From the NCBI GenBank assembly GCA_018374635.1, contig JAHAEW010000062.1:1-19511 (forward strand): 19,511 nt of DNA. The letters are read 5' to 3'. Under the pieces are notes generated by a model. The model had not been told where the DNA came from. It made no database searches and worked only from the letters and a program-made list of their open reading frames with translations. A program made the position numbers and the translations under genes. Shown piece after piece: positions 1-7,161 of the stretch (the stretch's first letter is position 1; the number at the start of each line of letters is the position of its first letter). This DNA comes from Clostridiales bacterium. GTDB taxonomy: Bacteria > Bacillota > Clostridia > Oscillospirales > Oscillospiraceae.

Positions 1-1
1 G

Positions 2-871
2 TACGAGGACAACCCCGAGGACCTGTGCGCTGAGCGGCTGGCGCTGGAGGTCTACCGGGGCTCCTCCCTGGCCCGGCCCATCCTGGGCCGGAAGGCCACC
101 CTCAGCAAAATGACGGGCGAGTGGCTGCGGACCTATATGCGGGAGCACTACCGCCCGGACCGGATCGTGGTCTCCCTGGCGGGGAGCTTCCGGAATCAGG
201 ATGTAGAGGAGCTCAAGGCCCGCTTCTCGGCCCTGGAGCCGGGCAGGTCCCCCGCCGGGCGGCCTGGGGCCTACCGGGCGGCCTTCACCCTCAAGAAGAA
301 AGCCATTGAGCAGAACCATTTGACGCTGGCCTTCCCCGGCCTCCCCTACGGGGATGAGCGGCGCTTTGCCCTCCAGATCCTCTCCACCACCCTGGGCGGC
401 GGGATGTCCTCCCGGCTGTGGCAGGAGGTGCGGGAGAAGCGGGGGCTGTGCTACTCGGTCTACTCCTACACGGCGGGGCATGCCGAGACCGGCCTCTTCG
501 CCATCTATACCGCCCTGGGGCGGGAGATGGAGGAGGAGGCCCTGCGCACCATCTGCGCCGCCGTACGGGACTATGCCGAGCACGGGATCTCGGAGGAGGA
601 GCTCTCCCGGGCCCGGGAGCAGGCCAAGGCCAACATTCTCATGGGGCTGGAGTCCACCCAGGCCCGCATGAGCCATATGGGACGGGGGGAGCTGCTCTAC
701 GGCCGGGTCCTCACCCCGGACGAGATCATCGGGGGCTACGATGCAGTGGAACGGGAACAGATCCGCGCCCTGGCCCGGGAACTCTTTGACTTCCATCAGG
801 TCTCCCTGTCCGCTGTGGGGCGCGTGGGGAGCGAGGAGATGTACCGGGCGATTTTGGAAAAAGGCGATTGA
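2..871 (+). CDS. M16 family zinc peptidase, C-terminal part (5' end outside window)
   Basis: This is an open frame from the left edge to a TGA, about 289 residues with no start inside the window. The segment begins YEDNPEDLCAERLA, as found shortly after the zinc-binding HxxEH motif of M16 (insulinase/processing-peptidase) proteins, and continues with a LARPILG stretch and an HYRPDRIVVSLAG stretch. The second M16 half follows, with GGGMSSRLWQEVREKRGLCYSVYSY, the typical glycine-rich loop and Arg/Tyr region of the C-terminal domain. The family cleaves peptides in a closed chamber made of two such halves. The HxxEH itself, roughly 130 residues, lies outside the window, so catalytic competence cannot be judged. 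In Gram-positives these proteins are often encoded as neighbouring pairs, but no partner is visible here. Nothing in the visible part is broken. The family is secure; the substrate is unknown. Confidence 0.9.
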   Translation, partial: YEDNPEDLCAERLALEVYRGSSLARPILGRKATLSKMTGEWLRTYMREHYRPDRIVVSLAGSFRNQDVEELKARFSALEPGRSPAGRPGAYRAAFTLKKKAIEQNHLTLAFPGLPYGDERRFALQILSTTLGGGMSSRLWQEVREKRGLCYSVYSYTAGHAETGLFAIYTALGREMEEEALRTICAAVRDYAEHGISEEELSRAREQAKANILMGLESTQARMSHMGRGELLYGRVLTPDEIIGGYDAVEREQIRALARELFDFHQVSLSAVGRVGSEEMYRAILEKGD

Positions 872-1041
872 GCCGGAAAGAAATCCTGGATGAGAAGCCG
901 CTCCCAGCCGAGACCTGCCGGGCAGGAACGATAGGTTCCCTCTATAAAACTCGCGGCCAGCGGTGCAATTCGTGAAGCTCAACAGCTCTGTCCGCCGGAT
1001 TCCGGACGCTGGAGGAGGCGGAGACCGCTCTGTGCCAAGAC
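872..1041. other. Intergenic sequence without a recognised gene
   Basis: This is the first part of the 465-base gene-free stretch between the convergent M16 and dnaI-like genes. It holds only short overlapping hairpins (CCTGC at 914-918 with GCAGG at 922-926; GGAAC at 925-929 with GTTCC at 935-939). A TTG-initiated frame of 35 codons (868-975) overlaps the M16 stop codon, but it has no recognisable similarity. The rest of the gap is a terminator (1042-1084) and a repeat (1085-1318). Confidence 0.5.
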
Positions 1042-1084
1042 AAAAGCTGCCCGGGACCTGTAAAAAGGGTCCCGGGCAGCTTTT
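1042..1084. terminator. Strong bidirectional hairpin terminator
   Basis: A perfect 17-bp stem, AAAAGCTGCCCGGGACC (1042-1058) with its complement at 1068-1084, flanks a 9-base loop. The A-run on one side and T-run on the other give a U-tract on either strand. It lies between convergent genes and could end transcripts of both the M16 gene and the dnaD-dnaI operon. The structure is read directly; the function is inferred from the form. Confidence 0.85.
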
Positions 1085-1318
1085 CAGCGTGTCGAAAAAC
1101 TTCGACACGCTTCTCAAAAATGCAAGCATTTTTTCGAGGGGATGCAGGCCGCTGCGCGCACTCGCTTTCGATCGCACACTTGCGTCCTGGGAAGTGTGTT
1201 TTCCGACGTACACGCCGCCGGAAAACACGATTTGACCCTCTCCCGCCGTCTGCGGACGGCGGAACTCTGCGAGGCTCCTGCGGCACAAAGCGCAGAAATA
1301 CACGTTCCCCACAGACTG
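1085..1318 (-). repeat. Palindrome-rich intergenic repeat, MITE-like (left copy)
   Basis: Positions 1222-1318 match the reverse complement of 19415-19511 without gaps at 85 of 97 positions; 1222-1277 has a single mismatch. The unit is full of perfect hairpins: 1087-1096 with 1101-1110, 1196-1205 with 1219-1228, and CCGCCGTC (1243-1250) with GACGGCGG (1255-1262), plus a short A/T-rich palindrome near 1116-1133. Its outer ends look like weak terminal inverted repeats. The plus end CAGCGTGTCGAAAAA (1085-1099) matches the equivalent end of the right copy, CAGACTGTCGATAAA, at 12 of 15 bases, and the other end also starts CAG on the opposite strand. I see no convincing target duplication and no transposase. 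Outer limits are inferred from those CAG ends and could be off by tens of bases. Confidence 0.65.
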
Positions 1319-1336
1319 GCCTGTCTTTAGAAATGG

Positions 1337-2344
1337 TTAAACTGGCCGCTGCTTGCGCAGCAGGCGGATGTCCTCGCCGTAGAAGGGCAGGACCCGGTAC
1401 TCCCCCTCCAGGCGGGAGGCGGTCTGGCCGGAGTAGCGGCGGCGCACCTCGTCCATGGACAGGTTGGAGGAGATCACGGTCCGCCGGCCCGCCGTGAGAC
1501 GGGTGTTGACCAGGGTATAGAGGGCCGACTGGACAAAGGGCGTGGTCATCTCGCTGCCCAGGTCGTCCAGGATGAGCAGGTCGCAGTGGAGATAGCGCCG
1601 GGTCTCATCCCGGGCGTCCCGGATGTCCAGCTCGTCCCGGGAGAACTTCTGCTCCTCAAACCGGGCGAAGATGTTCACCGCCGTGTCATAGACCACGGAG
1701 TACCCCTTTTCGGCCACCGCCCGGGCGATGCAGGCCGAGAGGAAGGTCTTGCCCAGGCCGGGCGCGCCGGTGAGGAAGAGGTTTCGGTAGACGAATTTGG
1801 GGAAACGGCTGGCATAGTTGTAGCAAACGTCCCGGATGAACTCCATCCGCTCCCGGGGAGACTCCAGCTCGCCAGGCCAGGGGCGGTCGCTGTAATAGTC
1901 CAGGGAGAAGGCGTCAAAGGACTGCTCTCCCAGGTCCAGGAGCTTGGAGAGCTCCCGGATCTGCTCCTGGGCGCAGAGCTTTTTCAGGCAGGAGCACATA
2001 TTGGCCCCCACCCAGCCGGTATCCCCGCAGGTGGGACAGGCCGGACGGCCGTCCAGCGCGTCGGCGGGATAGCCGTTTTCCAGGAGCAGCTGGGCCCGGC
2101 GCTCCTGAAGGGCCTGGTTCTTGCGCTGGACCTCCCCGATGGCGGGGGCGGGATCGTCCCCGCTGCGCAGGGAGGCGGCAATGATGTCCACAATGGTGCG
2201 GCGCAGCTGCTGGTCGATCTGGGCCACCTGGGGGAGCTTCTGATAGATCTCGGCCCGGCGGCGGTCCTGCATCGCCTCCCGGAGCCGCCGCTCCTCGGAG
2301 AGCCGCTGCGCGGCCCGGCGGAGCACATTGGAGTCGTATGCCAT
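1337..2344 (-). CDS. DnaI/DnaC-type helicase-loader ATPase
   Basis: This 335-residue AAA+ protein probably helps load the replicative helicase DnaB/DnaC onto DNA at the origin or restart sites. It has a helical N-terminal region (1-100). A Cys cluster follows at C103, C106, C117 and C119 (CPTCGDTGW then CSC), resembling the zinc site of Firmicutes loaders. Walker A is GAPGLGKT (193-200), Walker B is LLILDD (256-261), sensor 1 is SSN (292-294), and an arginine-finger-like SRLEGEY follows near 310-316. The ATG is supported by AGGGAGG about 8 bases upstream, inside the end of the dnaD-like gene. It starts 3 bases after that gene's stop, so the two are translationally linked. IstB-type transposition ATPases share the fold, but there is no neighbouring IstA, and the N-terminal Cys cluster and DnaD partner favour a loader. 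Confident on class; the precise name (dnaI or dnaC) is left open. Confidence 0.88.
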   Translation of the reverse strand: MAYDSNVLRRAAQRLSEERRLREAMQDRRRAEIYQKLPQVAQIDQQLRRTIVDIIAASLRSGDDPAPAIGEVQRKNQALQERRAQLLLENGYPADALDGRPACPTCGDTGWVGANMCSCLKKLCAQEQIRELSKLLDLGEQSFDAFSLDYYSDRPWPGELESPRERMEFIRDVCYNYASRFPKFVYRNLFLTGAPGLGKTFLSACIARAVAEKGYSVVYDTAVNIFARFEEQKFSRDELDIRDARDETRRYLHCDLLILDDLGSEMTTPFVQSALYTLVNTRLTAGRRTVISSNLSMDEVRRRYSGQTASRLEGEYRVLPFYGEDIRLLRKQRPV

Positions 2345-2347
2345 GAC

Positions 2348-3328
2348 TTAACCTCCCTTGGGATCGTCGCTCTGCTGGCGCAGGTATTCCCGCATCCGCT
2401 CCAGGTCCTCCCGGACCCGGCGGTCCGCCTCGCCGGGGGGCGCGGGCATGGGCTGGGGCGCGGAGGAGGCGCGGGGCCGGCCGGAGTCTCCGGCCTGGAC
2501 CTGGGCCACCGTGTGCAGCCCCTTCTGGTGCCAGCTCTTCAGGATGGAGTTGAGATAGGGCCAGTTCATATTGCCCTTTTGCAGGACGGTGCGCTCATAG
2601 GCCAGGCGGATGGCCCCGTCCTCAAAGCCCATGTCCAGCCAGGCGGCGATGTATCTGCGCTCGGCCTCCACCGGCGCGCGGCCTGTGATGCCCAGCAGGG
2701 GCAGGACGGCGGCGGTGCGGGTGCGCAGGGTGGCCTGCTTGCGCAGATAGGCGTCGGCGGCCTCAAAGGTGTCCACCCCCAGACGCCGCCAGACAAAGCC
2801 TTCCTTGCGGATCTGGGAGAGGCGGGGCCTGCGGCCCGGACCGTATTTGTGCTCCATCTCCTCCACACAGTAGTTGACCAGCAGGAGGATGACTTCCGCC
2901 GGGAGGGAGAGAAAGTCGTAGAGGGTGTAGAGCATCTTCAGGTCGGAGGTGGAGAGGATCTTCCCCAGGCGGCGCTGGACCTCGCCCACCAGCCCGGGGA
3001 AGGGGGAGGAGCCGTCCTCCAGCTCCCGGGTGAGATCGGCGGCGGTGTACTCGGGCGGCTCCTCCGGCTCCTGGGGGGCGGCCGGAGGGGGGATTTTCTC
3101 GCTCCGGTCGGCCAGGTCCAGCTTCACCAGGGCCTCGAAAGCCCCCTCCACCCGGTCCGGGGGCCAGTGGAGCAGGTGGGCGGCCCGCCGGGGATCAAAC
3201 GCCCCCCCCCGGCGCAGCAGATGAAGATAGAGCAGCGCGGCGTCCCCGTTTCCCGCGGTGCACAGGCGGTCGGCGCAGTCGGCCGAGAGCGACAGGATGG
3301 CGCCGGGATAGAGCAGTTTTCCAGCCAT
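2348..3328 (-). CDS. DnaD-domain replication initiation protein
   Basis: This 326-residue protein resembles the primosome protein DnaD/DnaB of Firmicutes, which remodels origin DNA and recruits the helicase loader. The N-terminal 75 residues look like the DnaD winged-helix domain. An acidic, proline-rich linker follows (about 78-112), then two helical DnaD-like repeats: about 115-197 (LSTSDLKMLYTLYDFLSLP onward) and about 207-272, ending in the diagnostic YLNSILKSW (258-266). A charged tail ends the protein. Two DnaD repeats are common in clostridial members. The ATG at 3328 follows a GGGGGAGG ribosome site. The gene leads the operon with the dnaI-like gene directly downstream, as expected for a functional pair. 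The extended -10 at 3365-3373 is its probable promoter. Intact, no oddities. Confidence 0.88.
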   Translation of the reverse strand: MAGKLLYPGAILSLSADCADRLCTAGNGDAALLYLHLLRRGGAFDPRRAAHLLHWPPDRVEGAFEALVKLDLADRSEKIPPPAAPQEPEEPPEYTAADLTRELEDGSSPFPGLVGEVQRRLGKILSTSDLKMLYTLYDFLSLPAEVILLLVNYCVEEMEHKYGPGRRPRLSQIRKEGFVWRRLGVDTFEAADAYLRKQATLRTRTAAVLPLLGITGRAPVEAERRYIAAWLDMGFEDGAIRLAYERTVLQKGNMNWPYLNSILKSWHQKGLHTVAQVQAGDSGRPRASSAPQPMPAPPGEADRRVREDLERMREYLRQQSDDPKGG

Positions 3329-3364
3329 GGAGCCTCCCCCCTTTCCAGTACAGAATTACACATT

Positions 3365-3373
3365 ATCATACCA
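3365..3373 (-). promoter_or_regulatory. Extended -10 promoter for the dnaD-dnaI operon
   Basis: On the minus strand the sequence TGGTATGAT (3373 down to 3365) is a TGn-extended -10 hexamer about 36 bases upstream of the dnaD-like start codon. No good -35 is present at the usual spacing, which is compatible with an extended -10 promoter. The call is from sequence form only. Confidence 0.5.
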
Positions 3374-3487
3374 CAAAATCTGCCGGGGGAAAAGGCGGCG
3401 GTGGGAGAAATCTTTTCCTCCCGCCCGGCCGGAGGGCCTGCGGGTCGGAAAATTCACAATATCAGGCTTTTTAGTTGGAGCGGCGTG

Positions 3488-3496
3488 TGTTATACT
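3488..3496 (+). promoter_or_regulatory. Extended -10 promoter for the zapA-led cluster
   Basis: TGTTATACT (3488-3496) is a TGn-extended -10 hexamer (TATACT) with a poor T-rich -35 region near 3468-3473. An overlapping alternative is a perfect TTGACA (3498-3503) with a 17-base spacer to a weak TATTGG (3521-3526). A 6-bp inverted repeat, ACCCAA (3513-3518) with TTGGGT (3523-3528), lies just downstream and could be an operator or leader hairpin. A/T content rises sharply here compared with the surrounding coding sequence. A promoter in this interval is likely; which hexamers are used is uncertain. Confidence 0.5.
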
Positions 3497-3570
3497 ATTG
3501 ACAAGTCTGAACACCCAAGCTATTGGGTTGACATAAATTATAACGAGAGAACAGGCGGGAGGACACAGCT

Positions 3571-3885
3571 ATGAGGAACCACATCACAGTCACCATTGCG
3601 GGACAGGAGTATACCATCGTGGCCGCCGAGGAGGAAAACTATGTCCGCCGGGTGGCCGGTCATGTGGACAATAAAGTGCAGGAGGTGCTCTCCAGCGGCC
3701 GGGCTTCCCTGGTGGAGAGCGTGGTGCTGGCGGCGCTGAACATTGCCGATGAATACTATAAGGAGCAGGAGGCGTCGGAGAATCTGCGCCGCCAGCTCAA
3801 GGAGTACCTGGAGGAGGGCACCAAGCTGAAAATGGAGCTCTCGGAGGCCAAGCGGGAGATCTTCAAGCTCCAGAACCGGAAATAA
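3571..3885 (+). CDS. zapA: Cell division protein ZapA
   Basis: This 104-residue protein has the usual ZapA length and layout. An N-terminal beta region (NHITVTIAGQEYTIVA) is followed by EENYVRRVAGHVDNKV and LVESVVLAALNIADEYYKEQ, then a long charged coiled coil from about residue 65 to the end. ZapA binds FtsZ in the cytoplasm and bundles its filaments, stabilising the Z-ring. The ATG is preceded by a GGGAGG site 8 bases upstream. It is the first gene of the plus-strand cluster and stands divergently from the DnaD/DnaI operon. It is followed after 81 bases, which include a hairpin, by the U32 gene, a neighbour pairing common in clostridia. Confidence 0.92.
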   Translation: MRNHITVTIAGQEYTIVAAEEENYVRRVAGHVDNKVQEVLSSGRASLVESVVLAALNIADEYYKEQEASENLRRQLKEYLEEGTKLKMELSEAKREIFKLQNRK

Positions 3886-3891
3886 GACGCC

Positions 3892-3934
3892 GGACAGGAT
3901 GCGGGGCGGCCTACGGCCATCCCGTGTTCTGTCC
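3892..3934 (+). other. Imperfect stem-loop between zapA and the U32 gene
   Basis: GGACAG (3892-3897) pairs with CTGTCC (3929-3934). After a small internal loop, GCGGG pairs with CCCGT, and GGCC-TAC-GGCC sits near the tip. No T-run follows, so it is not a classical terminator. It may be a partial terminator or an mRNA stabiliser. Confidence 0.35.
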
Positions 3935-3966
3935 CGCTCCATCCCAGATACCACAAAGGAGGAAGT

Positions 3967-6048
3967 ATGCTGGAATTGCTCTCACCCGCCGGCTCCATGG
4001 AGGCCGTCCATGCTGCCGTACAGAACGGCGCCGACGCCATCTACATGGGATACGGCGATTTCAACGCCCGCCGCAACGCGAAGAACTTCACCCGGGAGGA
4101 GTTTGCGGCGGCGGTTTCTTACTGCCATCTCCGGGGCTGTAAGGTCTATCTGACCCTCAACACCCTGCTGGGAGACCGGGAACTGCCCGCGGCCGCCGAG
4201 TGTGCCGCCGACGCCAGCGACATCGGCGTGGACGCCATCCTGGTCCAGGACCTGGGGGTGCTGCGCATGGTGCGTCAGGCCGCCCCCGATGTGCCTATCC
4301 ACGCCTCCACCCAGATGACGGTGCACAACCTGGACGGCGTGAAAAAGATGGCGGATTTCGGCATGACCCGGGCGGTGCTCTCCCGGGAGCTGTCCCGGGA
4401 CGCCATCGCCTACATCTGTGAGCACTCCCCCATCGAGATCGAGGTCTTTGGCCACGGCGCCCTGTGTATGTGCTACTCGGGACAGTGCTTTATGTCCTCA
4501 GTCATCGGCGGGCGCAGCGGCAACCGGGGCCTGTGCGCCCAGCCCTGCCGCATGCGCTATGGCTGGAACGGGAGGGCCGACGGCAACCCCCTCTCCCTCA
4601 AGGACATGTCCCTGGCCGGACACCTGCGGGAGCTGCGGAAGATGGGCGTGGCCTGTCTGAAGCTGGAGGGGCGGATGAAGCGGCCCGAGTATGTGGCCGT
4701 CATCACCCGGGTCTATGCCTCCGCCATCCGCGAGGGGCGGGAGCCCACCGCCGAGGAAGTGCGGCAGCTCACCGAGGCCTTCTCCCGCCAGGGCTTTACC
4801 GAGGGCTTCTATCAGGGTAAGACCGGACCGGATATGTTCGGCATCCGGGAGGAGCAGAAGGAACCCCGGGAGCTCTTTGCCCTGGCCCGGCAGACCTATG
4901 AGGACGGGGAGAGCCAGCGGGTGCCCATCACCTTCTACTCCCTGATCCGAAAGGGTGAGCCGGCCCAGGTGGGCGTGAAGGACGACCGGGAGAATGTAGT
5001 CACGGTGGAGGGCCCCGTCCCCGAGGCGGCCCGCACCAAGCCCCTCACCCCGGAGGGGGTGGAGAAGCAGCTCTCCCGCACCGGCGGCACGCCCTACCGC
5101 TGCGAGGGGGTGCGTTCGGTGGTGGACGAGGGGCTCTCCCTTCCGGCCGCCGCCCTCAACGCCCTGCGGCGGGAGGCGTTGGAGGAGCTCTCCGCCCGGC
5201 GCATGGCCCCCCCTGCCCGCCGGAGGGGGACCTTCCAGCCCGGCGTGCGCTATGAGAACCGGCGGGAGGCGCCTCTCCTCACCGTATCGGTGAGCCGGGC
5301 CGAACAGGTGACGGGCGCCCTTCTGGCCCTCTCCCCCGCCCTCATCTATGTGCCGCTGGAGGAGCTTGCCGCCCATCCGGAGCTGGCCGGGCGGGGCAAT
5401 CTGGCCGTCACCCTGCCCCGCATCGCCTGGGACCGGGAGTGGGAGACCATGACCGAACAGCTCCGCCGGGTGCGGGATATGGGCGTGGAGGACGCCCTGG
5501 TGGGCAATCTGGGCATGCTGAACGCGGCAAAGGAGATGGGCTTTGGCCTGCGGGGCGATTTCGGCCTGGAGGTCTTCAACTCCCAGGCCCTCAAGGAGCT
5601 GCGCCACATGGGCCTCAAGTCGGCCGCCGTGTCCTTTGAGCTCAAGCTGGCCCAGATCCGGGATCTCTCCAAGGCGGTGGACACCGAGATCATCACCTAT
5701 GGCCGACTGCCCCTGATGATCATGGAAAACTGTATCATCCGCAACCGCACCGGCGGCGTGTGCCGCCACGCCTGCGAGGGCGGGGAGAACCTCCTCACCG
5801 ACCGCAAGGGGGCCCGTTTCCCGGTGGTGCGGGCCTACGGGTGCCGCAATGAGATCCTCAACTCCAAGACTCTTTTCCTGGGGAATAAGCAGAACGACGT
5901 CCGCCGCTGCGGGGCGTGGGCCCAGCGGCTCATGTTCACGGTGGAATCTCCCGCCGAGTGCGTCCGGGTGGCGGAGCGCTATCTGGGGCGGACCGATTGG
6001 GAGCCCGGGGAGTATACCCGGGGCCTCTACTACCGGGACGTGGAGTGA
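3967..6048 (+). CDS. U32 peptidase-family protein with DUF3656-like C-terminal half (RlhA/TrhP-type)
   Basis: This 693-residue protein opens with MLELLSPAGSMEAVHAAV and GADAIYMGYGDFNAR, the hallmark of the U32 TIM-barrel-like domain. The signature EVFGHGALCMCYSGQC (159-174) with GLCAQPC (188-194) gives Cys 167, 169, 174, 190 and 194, which probably hold an iron-sulfur cluster. A middle region of about 300-500 matches the DUF3656 layout. A second U32-like part follows at about 576-650 (YGRLPLMIMENC, then GARFPV and NSKTLFL). Although named peptidases, characterised members (E. coli RlhA, TrhP, and B. subtilis YrrN/YrrO) hydroxylate rRNA or tRNA using prephenate-derived chemistry. RNA hydroxylation is therefore my preferred role; the exact RNA target is open. 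AAAGGAGGAAGT precedes the ATG. It lies between zapA and dut in one transcription direction. Confidence 0.88.
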   Translation: MLELLSPAGSMEAVHAAVQNGADAIYMGYGDFNARRNAKNFTREEFAAAVSYCHLRGCKVYLTLNTLLGDRELPAAAECAADASDIGVDAILVQDLGVLRMVRQAAPDVPIHASTQMTVHNLDGVKKMADFGMTRAVLSRELSRDAIAYICEHSPIEIEVFGHGALCMCYSGQCFMSSVIGGRSGNRGLCAQPCRMRYGWNGRADGNPLSLKDMSLAGHLRELRKMGVACLKLEGRMKRPEYVAVITRVYASAIREGREPTAEEVRQLTEAFSRQGFTEGFYQGKTGPDMFGIREEQKEPRELFALARQTYEDGESQRVPITFYSLIRKGEPAQVGVKDDRENVVTVEGPVPEAARTKPLTPEGVEKQLSRTGGTPYRCEGVRSVVDEGLSLPAAALNALRREALEELSARRMAPPARRRGTFQPGVRYENRREAPLLTVSVSRAEQVTGALLALSPALIYVPLEELAAHPELAGRGNLAVTLPRIAWDREWETMTEQLRRVRDMGVEDALVGNLGMLNAAKEMGFGLRGDFGLEVFNSQALKELRHMGLKSAAVSFELKLAQIRDLSKAVDTEIITYGRLPLMIMENCIIRNRTGGVCRHACEGGENLLTDRKGARFPVVRAYGCRNEILNSKTLFLGNKQNDVRRCGAWAQRLMFTVESPAECVRVAERYLGRTDWEPGEYTRGLYYRDVE

Positions 6049-6081
6049 GCGTCCCACCCTATGACAAGGAGAACGATACGC

Positions 6082-6531
6082 ATGAATCTGAAGATCAAAG
6101 CCGTGTCCCCCAAGATCGGGACCGACATTCCCTTTCCCTTTTACGCCAGCGCGGGCGCGGCCGGGATGGACCTGTGCGCCTGCACCGATGAGCCGGTGAC
6201 CATCGCCCCCCGGCAGATCGCCTCCCTTCCCACCGGGATCGCCATCGCCCTGCCCTCGGCGAACTATGTGGCCCTGGTGTTTGCCCGGTCGGGCCTGGGC
6301 GTCAAGCACGGGGTGGCCCTGGCCAACGGGGTCGGGGTCATCGACAGCGACTACCGGGGGGAGATCCGGGTGGGACTGGTGAACCAGTCGGACGTCCCCT
6401 ATACCATCCAGCCCGGCGACCGGGTGGCCCAGCTGGCCGTGATGCCGGTGGTGCAGGCCCGTCTGGAACGGGTGGAGACGCTGGATGAGACCGAGCGGGG
6501 AGCCGGCGGATTCGGCTCCACCGGAAAGTAA
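6082..6531 (+). CDS. dut: dUTP diphosphatase (dUTPase)
   Basis: This enzyme hydrolyses dUTP to dUMP and pyrophosphate, keeping uracil out of DNA and feeding thymidylate synthesis. All five trimeric dUTPase motifs are present: SAGAAGMDL (23-31), ARSGLG, VIDSDYRGEIRVGLVN with the catalytic-region Asp near residue 88, GDRVAQLAVMPV, and the C-terminal RGAGGFGSTGK that closes over the substrate. I choose the ATG at 6082 (149 residues), because AAGGAG (6066-6071) sits about 10 bases before it. The earlier in-frame ATG at 6061 would place that site inside the gene and add seven non-conserved residues. It is 33 bases after the U32 gene and 15 bases before maf. Confidence 0.95.
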   Translation: MNLKIKAVSPKIGTDIPFPFYASAGAAGMDLCACTDEPVTIAPRQIASLPTGIAIALPSANYVALVFARSGLGVKHGVALANGVGVIDSDYRGEIRVGLVNQSDVPYTIQPGDRVAQLAVMPVVQARLERVETLDETERGAGGFGSTGK

Positions 6532-6546
6532 AGGAGTTTACAGAAC

Positions 6547-7143
6547 ATGAATATCATTCTGGCTTCCCAGTCCCCCCGGCGCAAAGAGCTGCTCTCCCGG
6601 ATGGGGCTGAGCGGATTCAAGACCATCTCCCCCGACATCGACGAAAATCTGGGCGGCGGACTTTCTCCGTCGGAGCTGGTCAGCCGCCTCTCCGCCCTCA
6701 AGGCCCAGGCGGTGGCCGAGCGGGCGGGCGGGGATACCCTCATCATCGCGGCCGATACCGTGGTGGCGGTGGACGGGGCCGTCCTGGGCAAGCCCTCCGA
6801 CGCGCTGGAGGCCTTCAAGATGCTCTCCACCCTCTCGGGCGGCCGCCATCAGGTCTACACCGGCGTCACGGTGCTGCGGGGGGAGGAGCGGTATACCGAG
6901 TATGAGGTGACCGACGTCTCCTTCCGGGAGCTGTCCGAGCGGGAGATCGAGGACTATATCCGCACCGGGGAGCCCATGGACAAGGCCGGGGCTTACGGCA
7001 TCCAGGGCTATGGGGCCCTTCTGATCCAGGGCATCCAGGGGGACTATTACAATGTGATGGGCCTGCCGGTATGCCGCCTGGGCGGCATGCTGGAACGGCT
7101 GGGGGTCCACTGCATGGCCCTGGCCGCCGAACGGGATGGATAA
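6547..7143 (+). CDS. maf: Maf-family nucleotide pyrophosphatase
   Basis: This 198-residue protein begins MNIILASQSPRRKELL, the Maf signature that binds the nucleotide phosphate. It continues with IIAADTVV, in which Asp70 is the expected metal/catalytic residue, and GKPSDALEAFKMLSTLSGGRHQVYTGV and DKAGAYGIQGYGA follow as expected. Maf proteins hydrolyse dTTP, UTP or modified nucleotides to monophosphates and have been linked to septum control in Bacillus. The AAAGGAG site at the end of dut supports the ATG. In many Firmicutes maf is followed by radC and mreB; here it is followed directly by mreC, 18 bases on. Confidence 0.94.
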   Translation: MNIILASQSPRRKELLSRMGLSGFKTISPDIDENLGGGLSPSELVSRLSALKAQAVAERAGGDTLIIAADTVVAVDGAVLGKPSDALEAFKMLSTLSGGRHQVYTGVTVLRGEERYTEYEVTDVSFRELSEREIEDYIRTGEPMDKAGAYGIQGYGALLIQGIQGDYYNVMGLPVCRLGGMLERLGVHCMALAAERDG

Positions 7144-7161
7144 GAGAGGAACGGTGCGGCG

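Noticed and set aside
868..975. TTG-started 35-codon frame overlapping the M16 stop codon
   Set aside because: No ribosome site, no recognisable similarity and no continuation; probably chance.
942..1286. Open frames on both strands through the left repeat (114 aa minus, 90 and 125 aa plus)
   Set aside because: They run through palindromes and a terminator, are rich in Arg/Pro/Ser and have no ribosome sites. They are by-products of a G/C-rich repeat, though such frames are often annotated as hypothetical proteins.
1337..2344. IstB-type transposition ATPase instead of a helicase loader
   Set aside because: There is no adjacent IstA transposase or IS ends, and the upstream DnaD gene and N-terminal Cys cluster fit a replication loader.
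1586..3574. 662-residue plus-strand open frame opposite the dnaD and dnaI genes
   Set aside because: It is an antisense shadow of two well-supported genes in G/C-rich sequence: low-complexity Gly/Leu/Val composition, no domain and no ribosome site.
4498..6309. 603-residue minus-strand open frame opposite the U32 and dut genes
   Set aside because: Antisense shadow with His/Gly-rich composition; the plus-strand genes have full motif support.
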